Shown here piece after piece: positions 36,517-46,440 of a stretch of 64,000 bases of DNA. The notes beneath the pieces were generated by a model. That model saw only the letters and a program-made list of their open reading frames with translations. It searched no databases and was not told the origin of the DNA. The stretch spans positions 124,001 to 188,000 of the forward strand of contig JABCYZ010000001.1 of assembly GCA_013289955.1 (NCBI GenBank), in the 5' to 3' direction. The stretch is from Acidobacteriota bacterium (GTDB taxonomy: Bacteria > Acidobacteriota > Terriglobia > Acidiferrales > UBA7541). Both the position numbers and the translations under genes were made by a program. Each line of letters opens with the position of its first letter. Positions within the stretch are counted from its first letter, which is position 1.

Positions 36517-37785
36517 ATGCGAATGTCGCTCGGCGAAAACGCTCAGATGGCTCTCACGACGTTGCGTGAGAACAAGATGCGGTCGTTTCTCACCGTGCTT
36601 GGCGTGGTGATCGGGATTACCGCGCTGCTCTCGGTCGTCGCGGTACTGATGGGCGTGTACAACGACGTGAACGCTTTTCTCGGCGACTTCGGCTCGGATA
36701 CGCTATTCATTTTTAAGTTTGATCCCGGGATCCATACCTCAGGCCGGCTCACCCCGGAAGAGCGCTCGCGCAAGCCGCTCACTCTCGGAGATGCCGAGGC
36801 CATCGGGGAGCTTTGCCCGGACGTAAAAGCCGTATCGGCTGCGATTCTGCCGCGAGTTGTCGAGGGCTCGCCCAATGGGCGACCGCTGATGAGCGCCCGC
36901 TACAAAAATAAGGAAGTGGCAGGTGTGGACTACCACGGCATCTTGCCCGAAGATGAAGTCGTTTTCAATTCAAAGGCGGAACGTGGAAGGTTCATCACCG
37001 CGGCGGAGAACTTGCACCGCACGGACGTTGCGCTCATTGGCCCGGATATCGCCAAAGCGCTTTATCCCGACGACGACCCGATCGGCAAGCCCGTCCTGGT
37101 CGACGGCGTGTCCTACGAAGTGGTTGGTGTGATGGCCGCGCGCAAAGGGCAACTGATGAAGGACCAGGCCGCCGACAAAGCGATTCTGGTTCCTTATCGC
37201 ACTTACCAAAAACATCGTCCTGGCGACGATGAAAACCTAATCGGGGCTGCCGCTTACCCTGGGCGTATGTCGGAAGCCGAAGACGAGATTCGCGGCGTGC
37301 TGCGGCGCCGGCGCAATGTTCCGTATAACAAACCGGACAATTTTGGCGTTTCGAGCGCAAAGGAGATTGCGGACCAGTTCCGCCAGATCACGGCATCGGT
37401 GGCGCTGCTTATTTCCGTGGTCAGTTCGATTGGACTGCTGGTAGGCGGCGTCGGCGTGATGAACATCATGCTGATGTCCGTGACACAGCGGACGCGCGAA
37501 ATCGGAGTGCGCAAAGCGATCGGGGCACGGCGGCGGGACGTGATTTGGCAATTTTTGACGGAAGCCGTTGTACTGACGGGGGCCGGCGGGGTGATTGGCG
37601 TGCTGTTTGGTTTGGGAATCAGCCTGCTCATCCATTTGTTCGTCCCGAGCTTGCCTTCGGCTGTACCGTTGTGGTCGATTTTGCTGGCGGTGACGGTGTC
37701 GATGAGCGTCGGGCTTTTTTTTGGGATGTACCCGGCCGTGAAAGCTTCTCGCCTCGATCCGGTCGAGGCATTGCGTTACGAATAG
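36517..37785 (+). CDS. FtsX/MacB-type ABC permease 2
   Basis: A 422-residue paralogue of the preceding gene with the same plan: helix 1 (FLTVLGVVIGITALLSVVAV), a periplasmic MacB domain, and three C-terminal helices with TQRTREIGVRKAIGARRRDV. The two are probably the halves of one heterodimeric transmembrane unit. The start is ATG 36517; ATG 36523 is also possible. It ends 6 bases from the convergent ADOP gene. As above, no ATPase is in the window. Confidence 0.88.
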   Translation: MRMSLGENAQMALTTLRENKMRSFLTVLGVVIGITALLSVVAVLMGVYNDVNAFLGDFGSDTLFIFKFDPGIHTSGRLTPEERSRKPLTLGDAEAIGELCPDVKAVSAAILPRVVEGSPNGRPLMSARYKNKEVAGVDYHGILPEDEVVFNSKAERGRFITAAENLHRTDVALIGPDIAKALYPDDDPIGKPVLVDGVSYEVVGVMAARKGQLMKDQAADKAILVPYRTYQKHRPGDDENLIGAAAYPGRMSEAEDEIRGVLRRRRNVPYNKPDNFGVSSAKEIADQFRQITASVALLISVVSSIGLLVGGVGVMNIMLMSVTQRTREIGVRKAIGARRRDVIWQFLTEAVVLTGAGGVIGVLFGLGISLLIHLFVPSLPSAVPLWSILLAVTVSMSVGLFFGMYPAVKASRLDPVEALRYE

Positions 37786-37791
37786 GGAAAT

Positions 37792-40353
37792 TCACTCGTA
37801 GCGAAGCGCCTTCATGGGATCATGGCGCGTGGCTCGATAAGCAGGCCAAAAACTTGCGGCCAGAGCCACAACGGCGAGGAAAATCGCCGCTCCCACGAGG
37901 CTCAGAGGGTCCGTCGGGCCAAGCCCATAAAGAAGCGATCGCGCGCCGCTCGTTGCGACGACGGCGAGGAGCAACCCGAGTACTACGCCCAGCGTCAGCA
38001 GCAGCAGCATCTGGCGTAGAACAATTCCTATCACGTCCTGCCGGCTCGCGCCGAGCGCCATGCGTATTCCAATTTCATTCCGGCGCATGGCGATGATGTA
38101 GGAGATCACGCCGTAAATGCCTATCATGGCCAGCAGCGCCGCAAGCGCGCCAAAAAATCCGGAGAGCAGGGCCATCAATCGTTCGCGTACCAGACTGTTC
38201 TGAATTTCTGACTGGAACAGGTGATACTCGATCTTCATTTCCGGATAGAGAGGAGTCAGTTTTTCCCTCACCGCTGAGATCGCCACCGAAGGAGCCGCCG
38301 AAAAACGGATAAACACGTTCGTGAGATAGATTTTCTCCGGATATTGTCGCGCAGGCACGAAAACTTCTGCCGGGATCTCCTCCCGCAGTCCCCCATATTT
38401 TGCGTCTTTCACCACGCCGACAATTTCGTATTCGTTTTCAGGGTAGTGGGGCTCAGCACGCGTGCGAATTGTTTTTCCTTGGGGATTTTCCGACCCAAAA
38501 AACTGGCGGACAAAGGTCTCATTCACGATGGCGACCGACGGGGATTCGGTCGTGTCGCGGTCGGTGAAGTCCCGCCCGGCAAGGAAGGGAATTTGCATCG
38601 TCCGGAAATAGTTGGAACTCACCCACGTGAACCGGGAACTGCCCTCCTTGCTGCCAACGCGAAGATCCAGCGAGAAGAAGCTGCCGTCCAGCGGAACATG
38701 AGTGGAAGTCGCCGCGGATTCCACCACTGGGATGGTCCGAATTTGTTCCAAGAGCTCGTGCTTGAATGTTTCATAGCGCTCCGGAGACAAATCGAGTCTC
38801 CTGAAGTTCAAATAGGTGCGCAAGATTCCGGCTTCACGGAAGCCCGGATCGAGCGTCAGCAAGTTCCAGAAGCTCCGCGCAAACAGCAGCGCTCCCACCA
38901 GCAACACCAGGGAAAAAGCAATTTGTGACACGACGAGCGTTTGCTGGAATGAGAATCTCTTGCGTCCTGCGGTCATGCCGCGGCCGCCTGATTTCAATAC
39001 CGCACCTGGTTCTGTGCGCGAAGATCGAAAAGCCGGGGCAAGGCCGAACAACAAGCATGTCGCCACTGCCATAAAAGCGGTGAATAAGAGGACCCGCCAA
39101 TCGATGTTCGTGACAAGATAAAAGGGGTTTCTTTCCGTACTGAGAAGTCTCACGACCGTTCTGCTGAGGAACGAGGCCAGGCCGGCTCCCAGGATGGAGC
39201 CAGTGACGGCCAAGACCAAACTTTCCAAAAGCAATTGTTGCCTTACTCTTCCGGCGCTGGCCCCAATCGCCAGCCGGACGGCCATCTCCTGCTCCCGGGT
39301 GCTGGCCCGCGCAAGCATGAGGTTCGCCAGGTTCGCGCACGCGATCAGCAGCACCAGTCCTGTCGTGCCCAAGAGCAGCCAAAGGGAACTGTCATAGGTC
39401 GCGCCGGCCGTGCTGTTCCCGTTCCTCCCGGGGTAGGCCGTCAGCTTAAGGTTTCGATAGGCATTCAAAGCGGAAGCACTGTATCCACTCGGCACCGTGG
39501 CTTCGAAAATCCCCGGGCTGGCCACCGCGAGCAGCGCCGACGCTTGTTCGAGCGACCAGCCCGGCCTCAGGCGTCCCATAACTTGCAGCCAGAATTCATC
39601 GCGCCGGATGGAAGTGCCGTCGCCGGGGATATAGCTGGGTAGGGAACAAGTGGGAAGAGCAACCTCGAATTCTTTTCCGACGTCGAGGCCGAAGAAGTCG
39701 GCCGGTGTTACGCCAATCACCTGGGTCGGGTGGCCGTAAATTGTGATATTGCTGCCGATGGCCGAGTCCTTGCCGGCAAACTCGTTTTGCCAGAAACCAT
39801 AGCTGATGACTGCGCCCGATATTCCGCAGCCCGGCCTGTCATCTTCTGGCGTGAACAGCCGGCCCCGAACAGGAACGATCCCGAGCACCGGAAACATCTC
39901 ACCGCTCACCCAAAGGCCCTGGGCAGGCCTCTCCTGATCTCCATGCCCGATTACATATCCGCGGCTGTTCCAGGCGAAGAATCCGGAAAAGGTGTCTTGC
40001 TGCTTTCGGATTTGCTCCCAGAGTGCGCTGCTGAGAGCGGTCTCATTCTCGTACAAGAAATCATGAATGCCGCCCTTGATCTGGATTTTAACCAAAGAGT
40101 TTGGATCGGCGACGGGCAGGCTCCGCAAACGGACGGCGTCCAGCAATTGAAAGATGGCGGTATTCGCTCCGATGCCAAGCGCCAGCGTAAGGATTGCCGT
40201 GGCTGCGAATACCGGACTCTTGCGCAAAGTACGCAGCGCAAACCGCACGTCTTCTAGTGCGGTCTGGAGCCAGAGCGGGCCACTTCCGTAACGCGCTATA
40301 TCAAACTGACCGTCCGCCGGCACGGCGTTCTTGCTGGTAGTCTTTTTCAACAA
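37792..40353 (-). CDS. ADOP-family duplicated orphan ABC permease
   Basis: An 853-residue protein of the acidobacterial duplicated orphan permease (ADOP) family. It has two MacB/FtsX units in one chain: helix 1 SPVFAATAILTLALGIGANT at about residue 44, a periplasmic domain, three helices with ARASTREQEMAVRLAIGASA in the middle, then a repeat of the same order ending in MRRNEIGIRMALGASRQDV. These permeases occur in many paralogues without an adjacent ATPase. TTG 40353 is the most upstream in-frame start; no good ribosome binding site was seen. Cargo unknown. Confidence 0.9.
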   Translation of the reverse strand: MLKKTTSKNAVPADGQFDIARYGSGPLWLQTALEDVRFALRTLRKSPVFAATAILTLALGIGANTAIFQLLDAVRLRSLPVADPNSLVKIQIKGGIHDFLYENETALSSALWEQIRKQQDTFSGFFAWNSRGYVIGHGDQERPAQGLWVSGEMFPVLGIVPVRGRLFTPEDDRPGCGISGAVISYGFWQNEFAGKDSAIGSNITIYGHPTQVIGVTPADFFGLDVGKEFEVALPTCSLPSYIPGDGTSIRRDEFWLQVMGRLRPGWSLEQASALLAVASPGIFEATVPSGYSASALNAYRNLKLTAYPGRNGNSTAGATYDSSLWLLLGTTGLVLLIACANLANLMLARASTREQEMAVRLAIGASAGRVRQQLLLESLVLAVTGSILGAGLASFLSRTVVRLLSTERNPFYLVTNIDWRVLLFTAFMAVATCLLFGLAPAFRSSRTEPGAVLKSGGRGMTAGRKRFSFQQTLVVSQIAFSLVLLVGALLFARSFWNLLTLDPGFREAGILRTYLNFRRLDLSPERYETFKHELLEQIRTIPVVESAATSTHVPLDGSFFSLDLRVGSKEGSSRFTWVSSNYFRTMQIPFLAGRDFTDRDTTESPSVAIVNETFVRQFFGSENPQGKTIRTRAEPHYPENEYEIVGVVKDAKYGGLREEIPAEVFVPARQYPEKIYLTNVFIRFSAAPSVAISAVREKLTPLYPEMKIEYHLFQSEIQNSLVRERLMALLSGFFGALAALLAMIGIYGVISYIIAMRRNEIGIRMALGASRQDVIGIVLRQMLLLLTLGVVLGLLLAVVATSGARSLLYGLGPTDPLSLVGAAIFLAVVALAASFWPAYRATRHDPMKALRYE

Positions 40354-40772
40354 ATCATTTCACCAACTCATGGACTCGCTGGTGTTCAAGGCGCTACACG
40401 CAATTTCATAACTCGGTTTGATGGCCTATCGCACCTTCCACCATCATTAGATGCATTTGTCACCGGCCGGAGTTGGAGGATCCTCGTTCGCGATGCGACG
40501 CCTCCTCTGTCACACGGAAATGAAGTCCTGCGGTGTTCTATGGCGTGCCCGAGATAATAAATCGGTACGTGCAGAAGATGCAACTTGATTTGGCGGATTT
40601 GTCGGAGGGCTTGGCCAACTTCGGATTACATCTGTCTCGAGACAGGAAAACGTTTTCACATTGCCGCCATCGCGCGCAAAAGAATTCGCCGGTAAATTGC
40701 GCTTTCCACCGTATGAGAATTCAGCTATAAAACAGGCGATCCAACAGTCATCCAGCCGGGTCAAGGGACGCC
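40354..40772. other. Intergenic region between divergent ADOP and S53 genes
   Basis: About 420 bases without a supported gene. It holds the promoters of both flanking genes. A CTATAAAAC block at about 40726-40734, 40 bases before the S53 start, is a possible -10 region; AAGGGA follows as its ribosome binding site. Nothing else stands out. Confidence 0.5.
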
Positions 40773-43700
40773 ATGCTCCTCGCCAGAAACCTGCTTTTCC
40801 GCCTTGTTCTTTTCGCGGCTATCCTTGTCCCTCGAACCGCTATGTTGCGTGCGCAAACGGCGCCGCCAGCGGCAAACCGCATCGGCGCTATCGACGAGTC
40901 TTCCCTTATCGTTCTGGGCGGCAATCGCCATCCTCTGGCGACGCCCGCCAATGATCGCGGAGAAGCCGCCGCCGATCTGCCTATGGAACGCATGCTGCTG
41001 GTTTTGACGCGCGGCTCCGCCGCGGAATCCGCTCTGCAGAGTCTCCTTAGCAGGCAGCAGGACAAATCTTCACCTGATTTTCACGCCTGGCTTTCGCCCG
41101 CTGAATTCGGCGTGCAATTTGGCGTTTCCAGAGGCGATCTTCAAAAGATTACTGGCTGGCTCGAGTCCCACGGTTTTCGCGTGAACCGCTTGGGGCAAAG
41201 CGGGATGACCATCGAGTTCAGCGGCACCGCGGGTCAGGTGAAAAACACCTTTCACACGGCTATTCACTCCTACCTCGTAAGCGGGGAAAAACACTACGCA
41301 AACGCCTCCGACCCAGAAATCCCGGCCGCGCTCGCGCCGGTGGTTGCGGGAATTGACACGCTTCACGATTTTCGAAAAAAACCTGCGATTCACGTGTTGG
41401 GCAAGGCTAACCGCGTTGCCAACACCAGCCTGTGGCAGCCGGAATTCACTTTCAGCAGCGCGGCTGGCTTGGAACATTTCCTTGCGCCCGGCGACTTCTC
41501 GATCATCTACAACACCGCTCCGCTCTATCAAGATGGAATCAACGGGACGGGGCAAAGCGTCGCCATCGTGGCGCGCAGCAACATCAATCTTTCGGATGCG
41601 CAAATCTTCCGTATCGCCTTCGGACTTCCCGTAAATGATCCACAGATCATTCTGGACGGCCCCGATCCCGGGAATCTTTTCGGGAACGAAGAGACGGAAG
41701 CCGATCTGGACGTCGAATGGTCGGGCGCGATTGCGCCCATGGCCGCGATCAAGTTCGTGGTTTCCGCCAGCACCAACTCGACCGACGGCGTGGACCTCTC
41801 TTCGCTCTACATCGTGGATAACAATCTTGCGCCCGTGCTCAGCGCCAGTTTCGGCCAGTGTGAACAAGCGCTCGGGCAAGCGGAGAACACTTTTTACAAC
41901 AATCTTTGGGAGCAAGCTGCCGCGCAGGGGATTACCGCCGTCATTTCGAGCGGCGACAGCGGGCCCGCCGGATGCGATAGTGACAGTCAAACCACGCCCG
42001 CCACACAAGGCCTCGCTGTGAATGGCCTCGCGTCCACACCCTTCACTGTCGCCGTCGGCGGCACACAGTTCAATGAAAACGGCGCGGACAGCACCTACTG
42101 GTCGGCAACCAATGGCACCAACCAATCGTCGGCGCTCGGCTATATTCCGGAAAACGTCTGGAACGAGAGTTGCGCCGATCCAAATGCCTGCGGCGTCGCT
42201 TCCTTATTTGCAAGCAGCGGCGGCGCCAGTACTCTTTACAGCAAGCCTTCCTGGCAGGTGGGCACGGGCGTTCCGAATGACGGCAAGCGCGATCTTCCGG
42301 ACCTCTCTCTGGATGCCGCTGCCGGCCACGACGGATACTTGTTATGCCAGGATGGCATTTGTACGACCAACGCCAGCGGACAACTCATCAACGCCGAGCT
42401 TGTCGGCGGCACGTCCGCGGCCGCCCCCACGTTTGCCGCCATCCTCGCGCTGATCGCGCAGAAAACCAATTCCCGGCAAGGCCAAGCGAACTTTGTTCTA
42501 TATCCTTTGGCGGCCGGACAGAACGCCGCGAATTGCAACTCCAGCGCCCCACCGCAATCGCAGTGTATTTTCAACGACATCACCGTGGGCAATAATAATG
42601 TTCCCGGACAAACGGGTTTTGCCGCGACCCCCGGATACGACCTGGCGACCGGTTGGGGCTCCGTCAACGCCGCCAATCTCGCCGCGAACTGGCAGAACGT
42701 GACGTTCCGTTCGACATTGACGACACTTCAGCTTTCCTCGACCAGCCTGACGCACGGACAGCCAGTTACAGCAACGGCAACAGTGGCTCCCGGTGTGGGC
42801 GCAGGAACGCCGACAGGGGACGTGGCGCTGCTCGCCGGAAATACGGCGGGAGTCAATCTTGGGAAGCTAAACAGCGGGTCGGTTTCCGGGGCTGTCGAAA
42901 CGCTGCCCGGTGGAACTTATTCCCTAGCGGCCAGCTACGGCGGCGACGGCACGTTTGGCGCGAGCATCTCCACGGGCGTGCCCGTCACGATTCATCCAGA
43001 GGCCAGCAACACGACTTTCTCGGCATTTCTCAGCAGCCAGGCAGGCAATCCGTCTTCCCAGGTCAACACCACCTACGGCGACTTCCTCGATCTACAAATA
43101 GCGGTTGCCGGAGCCTCCCAACAAGGAACACCCACGGGAACGCTCACACTTTCCGACACCTTCAACGGCAACACCAGCACGCTGCTGACTTCTTCGCTCA
43201 ACAGTCAGGGCCACGCGCTGATTCAGGAAACGCAGCTATCGCTCGGTAATCACACGCTTAGTGTCAGCTATTCGGGAGACGCCAGTTTTTCCGCAAGCAG
43301 CGCGGGTCCGGTCAGCATCACCGTTTCCAAGGGCCCGACCAACACGATTCTGTTCATCCCCTCGGGTGCTTTGCCGAACAGCTCCGTTGTTCTGCAAGCC
43401 ATCGTGCTTCCGATCGGCGCGCTTGATCCTACTGGAACGGTCCAGTTTTTCACCGGTAAAACAGCGCTGGGAATTCCCGTTCAGGTGAAGAGTTTGATCG
43501 CCACGCTGACAACCACGCAATTGCCGGCCGGGCCAGACAGCATCACCGCGGTCTATTCCGGCGACGCCAATTTCCTGGGTTCCACTTCCGCGGCGGCTAC
43601 GCTAACTGTCGGTAATCCCGATTTTCAAATTAGCGTGAATCCGGGGAACGTGATCATCACCGGAACTGGGCCCGGCGTTACAAACGTTTTGCTCACACCC

Positions 43701-44153
43701 GGCCCAGGCGTCGGGTTCGTTGGAACTGTTTCTCTCAGCTGCTCAGGATTGCCGACAGGCTCCACTTGCGCGTTCCAACCCGCGCAGCCGAATCTCAATG
43801 GATCTACGGCCCAGGCCGTCGCGCTCACCATCACCAAACCGCCGGAGCAGTCGGCTGCCATCCGCAGGACGCTTCAAAACCGTGCTCGGCGGCTGGCTGG
43901 TTCCTTCGCAGCCGTGGCGCTAGCCTGCGCGTTTCTTTTGGCCGGGCCGTGGAAAAAACGGGCGTCCGGGCTCATTGCGTTCTTGGTCCTCGCGGGACTT
44001 CTGTGCGGATGCCAGGGCGGTGCAAGCATTTCGACCGCGCCAACCGGCCCATCCGCCAGCACGAGTGCTTTCGTCGTGACCGTAACCGCCAGCGGCGGCG
44101 CTGGCGCGCAAGCCGTCAGCCATTCCGTCACTCTTGCAGTAACGGTGCCATAG
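40773..44153 (+). CDS. Secreted S53 (sedolisin/kumamolisin) peptidase with Ig-like repeats
   Basis: A 1126-residue secreted acid peptidase. Order: signal peptide (to about residue 28); pro-kumamolisin prodomain (about 45-195); S53 catalytic domain (about 230-630) with Glu309 and Asp313 (EADLD), oxyanion Asp395 in SGDSG, and Ser548 in GGTSAAAP; calcium-site phrase GYDLATGWGSVNAA; three Ig-like (Big_3 type) repeats ending in phrases like YSGDASF; and two C-terminal hydrophobic segments with a Cys-rich end. Likely degrades proteins outside the cell at acidic pH. AAGGGA before ATG 40773 supports the start. Confidence 0.93.
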   Translation: MLLARNLLFRLVLFAAILVPRTAMLRAQTAPPAANRIGAIDESSLIVLGGNRHPLATPANDRGEAAADLPMERMLLVLTRGSAAESALQSLLSRQQDKSSPDFHAWLSPAEFGVQFGVSRGDLQKITGWLESHGFRVNRLGQSGMTIEFSGTAGQVKNTFHTAIHSYLVSGEKHYANASDPEIPAALAPVVAGIDTLHDFRKKPAIHVLGKANRVANTSLWQPEFTFSSAAGLEHFLAPGDFSIIYNTAPLYQDGINGTGQSVAIVARSNINLSDAQIFRIAFGLPVNDPQIILDGPDPGNLFGNEETEADLDVEWSGAIAPMAAIKFVVSASTNSTDGVDLSSLYIVDNNLAPVLSASFGQCEQALGQAENTFYNNLWEQAAAQGITAVISSGDSGPAGCDSDSQTTPATQGLAVNGLASTPFTVAVGGTQFNENGADSTYWSATNGTNQSSALGYIPENVWNESCADPNACGVASLFASSGGASTLYSKPSWQVGTGVPNDGKRDLPDLSLDAAAGHDGYLLCQDGICTTNASGQLINAELVGGTSAAAPTFAAILALIAQKTNSRQGQANFVLYPLAAGQNAANCNSSAPPQSQCIFNDITVGNNNVPGQTGFAATPGYDLATGWGSVNAANLAANWQNVTFRSTLTTLQLSSTSLTHGQPVTATATVAPGVGAGTPTGDVALLAGNTAGVNLGKLNSGSVSGAVETLPGGTYSLAASYGGDGTFGASISTGVPVTIHPEASNTTFSAFLSSQAGNPSSQVNTTYGDFLDLQIAVAGASQQGTPTGTLTLSDTFNGNTSTLLTSSLNSQGHALIQETQLSLGNHTLSVSYSGDASFSASSAGPVSITVSKGPTNTILFIPSGALPNSSVVLQAIVLPIGALDPTGTVQFFTGKTALGIPVQVKSLIATLTTTQLPAGPDSITAVYSGDANFLGSTSAAATLTVGNPDFQISVNPGNVIITGTGPGVTNVLLTPGPGVGFVGTVSLSCSGLPTGSTCAFQPAQPNLNGSTAQAVALTITKPPEQSAAIRRTLQNRARRLAGSFAAVALACAFLLAGPWKKRASGLIAFLVLAGLLCGCQGGASISTAPTGPSASTSAFVVTVTASGGAGAQAVSHSVTLAVTVP

Positions 44154-44172
44154 TTCCATGGTGCTACCGGAA

Positions 44173-44190
44173 GCCCGCCCGAGTGCGGGC
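44173..44190 (+). terminator. GC-rich hairpin 20 bases after the S53 stop
   Basis: GCCCGC (44173-44178) and GCGGGC (44185-44190) with a 6-base loop form a perfect short stem. No T-run follows, so termination activity is uncertain. Confidence 0.35.
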
Positions 44191-44299
44191 ACAGCCCTCA
44201 CAGGTTCTTCGTTTCAGCCGCGCCCAGGATAAATACACGAATTTGCCATCTCAAAAGACGGTCGGCATGATTTTTTTGTTCAAGCGCTCAGAAGGAAAG

Positions 44300-44339
44300 G
44301 AGCGCCGCACTCCCCTCAGAGGAGGGAGCAGCGGCGCTC
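44300..44339. terminator. Long two-part hairpin in the convergent gap
   Basis: Outer stem GAGCGCCGC (44300-44308) with GCGGCGCTC (44331-44339) and inner stem CTCCC (44310-44314) with GGGAG (44324-44328). On the minus strand the hairpin is followed by CTTTCCTTCT, so it may stop transcription coming from the regulator gene; on the plus strand no T-run follows. Confidence 0.45.
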
Positions 44340-44725
44340 TTGGGGGTTCTGGCTGGTTGGTCTGAGGCTAGTTTGAGGAACTGCTTGAGGTGGGCACCGT
44401 TTTGCGCGGTTCGGCTGCAATAGTTCGCTAGCAGCCTGTGCGCAAATCTCTTCAATCTTCGGTTCCTTGTGCATATTGCTTCTACACTTCCCGATAGTGC
44501 TCTTGCGATTTGATTTTTCCAGGCGCTTCTCTGAGTGCAGGGCGCTTGCCAAAGACGCCCGCCACAAACTCTGCGTTTTCCTTGTCTTACAAATGACGCG
44601 GAAAAGTGTGCCTGCATCAACGCGGGACACTGTGCCTACGGGGAACAAAGCGCTCGGGGCGGACTTAGCCAGACGGGATCGCCATCCTCAAGGAATGCCG
44701 GGAAAGGTTTGCTGGAGAGTGTCCG

Positions 44726-46156
44726 TCAGGCCGCCGCGCCGCCGGTCCTTTCGCGCGCACGCATTTCATGGCCGTCCCGTTTTAGATAGCGGTACAAGCT
44801 TGTGCGGCCGATTCCCAGTATTTGCGCGGCGCGCAAGCGGTTGCCCTGGCACAACTCGAGCACGCGCTGGATGTGTACCTTGCGCACTTCGTCCAGCGAA
44901 AGCGGCCGCCAGTCATCGCCATCCGCCCTTCGCGGCCCCCGGTGCTGCAAATGTTCCGGCAAGTCCGCGAGATCGATGAAGTCTCCGGTCGCGGTAATGG
45001 CGGCCGTGGCAATCACGTTTTCAAGCTCCCGCACGTTTCCTGGCCAGGCATGTTGCAGCAGAACGGTCTGTGCCCGCCGCGTCAGCCCTGAAATGTTTTT
45101 TCCGTACACATCGTTGTATTTCTTAAGAAAATAATGCACCAGCAGAGGAATGTCCTCGAGCCGTTCCGTCAACGAAGGCACCCGAATCTGAATCGAGCTC
45201 AGCCGGTAAAAAAGATCCTCCCGGAACCGACCCGCCAGGACCTCGGCTCGCAAATCCCGGTTCGTGGCCGCAATCAGCCGCACATTCACCTGCCGCACTT
45301 CCGGCGATCCCACTCGCTGAATCTCCCGGTTCTGGATCACGCGGAGAAGTTTCGCCTGCATTGGCAAGGACGTCTCGCCAATCTCATCCAAAAAAACCGT
45401 CCCATTATTCGCGTACTCAAAAAGCCCCGGCCGCGTGTCGGTCGCTCCTGTAAACGACCCACGCACATGCCCGAAAAGCTGGCTCTCGAGCAGCGTATCG
45501 ACCATCGCCGAGCAATTGCAGATCGCCAGCTTCTGCTGGCTCACCGGGCTGATATTGTGGATGGCCCGCGCCACCAGCTCTTTGCCCGTACCCGTCGAGC
45601 CCACCAGCAGCACGTTGGTGTAGTGCCGCGCCACCTTCCGCGCGAAATCGAAAACTTCCAGCATCACCGGACTCTTTCCCACAATCCCGTGAAACTCCAG
45701 GTCCTTCAACAACTGCTCTTCGAGCGCGCGCACCCGTTTCCGCTGGTCGTAGATGGTGGCCACTTCGTCCAGAGTTCGCTTTAGCCTCACGCGGTCAATC
45801 GGTTTCGGCAGGAAATCCGTCGCGCCTCGCCGAATAGCGTCCAGCGCTGATTCCAGCGTATATTCCCCGGTCATCACAATCACATGTATCCCCGGATCGC
45901 TCCGTAAGGCGCGATCGAGAAACTCATAACCGTTCATCCCGGGCATGTTTACGTCCGCCAGCACCAGGCGACACCGCCCCGTGCGCACGAGGCCCAGGGC
46001 CTCCTCGGGGTCAGAGGTGGTGATCGCCTCGTAGCCCATGTCATCCATGACGGCGGAAAGCAGATCCAGCTGGGAATGATCGTCGTCAAGAATGCACGGC
46101 GTCAGAGATGTCTTAGGGGCCGCGAGCTCAACCGCTTTGCTGTATGCGTGTGCCAC
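44726..46156 (-). CDS. Sigma-54-dependent response regulator (NtrC family)
   Basis: A 476-residue activator. The receiver domain (about 20-135) has acidic DDD near residue 25, phosphoacceptor Asp68 in VLADVNMPG and the conserved Lys in FLPKPID. The AAA+ domain (about 155-390) has Walker A GSTGTGKE, Walker B TVFLDEIGE and the sigma-54 contact loop as GSFTGA (second residue Ser instead of Ala). A Fis-type helix-turn-helix ends the protein (NRLRAAQILGIGRTSLYRYL). The only in-frame start is GTG 46156, and it lacks a Shine-Dalgarno. No histidine kinase lies next to it. A sigma-54-like promoter sits immediately upstream. Confidence 0.93.
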   Translation of the reverse strand: MAHAYSKAVELAAPKTSLTPCILDDDHSQLDLLSAVMDDMGYEAITTSDPEEALGLVRTGRCRLVLADVNMPGMNGYEFLDRALRSDPGIHVIVMTGEYTLESALDAIRRGATDFLPKPIDRVRLKRTLDEVATIYDQRKRVRALEEQLLKDLEFHGIVGKSPVMLEVFDFARKVARHYTNVLLVGSTGTGKELVARAIHNISPVSQQKLAICNCSAMVDTLLESQLFGHVRGSFTGATDTRPGLFEYANNGTVFLDEIGETSLPMQAKLLRVIQNREIQRVGSPEVRQVNVRLIAATNRDLRAEVLAGRFREDLFYRLSSIQIRVPSLTERLEDIPLLVHYFLKKYNDVYGKNISGLTRRAQTVLLQHAWPGNVRELENVIATAAITATGDFIDLADLPEHLQHRGPRRADGDDWRPLSLDEVRKVHIQRVLELCQGNRLRAAQILGIGRTSLYRYLKRDGHEMRARERTGGAAA

Positions 46157-46169
46157 GCTCGATACACTC

Positions 46170-46184
46170 GCAACGTTTGTGCCA
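46170..46184 (-). promoter_or_regulatory. Sigma-54 (-24/-12) promoter-like site
   Basis: On the minus strand, TGGCAC (46184-46179), five bases, then TTGC (46173-46170): the GG and GC elements have the exact 10-base gap required by sigma-54. It points at the NtrC-type gene, with transcription expected to start at about 46158, only a few bases from GTG 46156. That would make a nearly leaderless mRNA, or the match may be coincidental. Confidence 0.4.
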
Positions 46185-46440
46185 TCCTTGCACCTTTCCT
46201 TGAGGGACGGCTCGCCCGTGGCAATCCCCGCTCGAGCACGGCCATGAACTTTGCTCCTTCAGGAGAATCAATGGTTTAGGGACCCTCCTGCCAGCAGATT
46301 CCCCTTACCGGCACACCATCCTGCCTCACGGGGCGGAAACATCCCCGTTTTGCGCATTTCATATTGGGTCATGGTGTCGTTTCGGTGCGGAACTGCACAG
46401 GTGCTTCACGCTTTTCGAGCATCCCTCGGCGCCGCTTCGG

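Larger units (their letters stand above)
44154..44725. other. Intergenic region, 572 bases, with two hairpins
   Basis: A convergent gap between the S53 gene (plus) and the NtrC-type regulator (minus). Two hairpins are listed separately. A 52-codon minus-strand frame at 44316-44474 was considered and not accepted. No insertion sequence is recognisable. Confidence 0.5.

Noticed and set aside
44316..44474. 52-codon minus-strand ORF beginning MHKEPKIEEICAQAASEL
   Set aside because: The first 18 residues look like a small acidobacterial protein, but the rest is unlike it, no good ribosome binding site is present, and it runs through a hairpin; at most a decayed remnant.
44597..44645. Short inverted-looking motif (GTGTGCC ... 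GACACTGTGCC) resembling an insertion-sequence end
   Set aside because: No transposase, no matching second end and no target duplication found.
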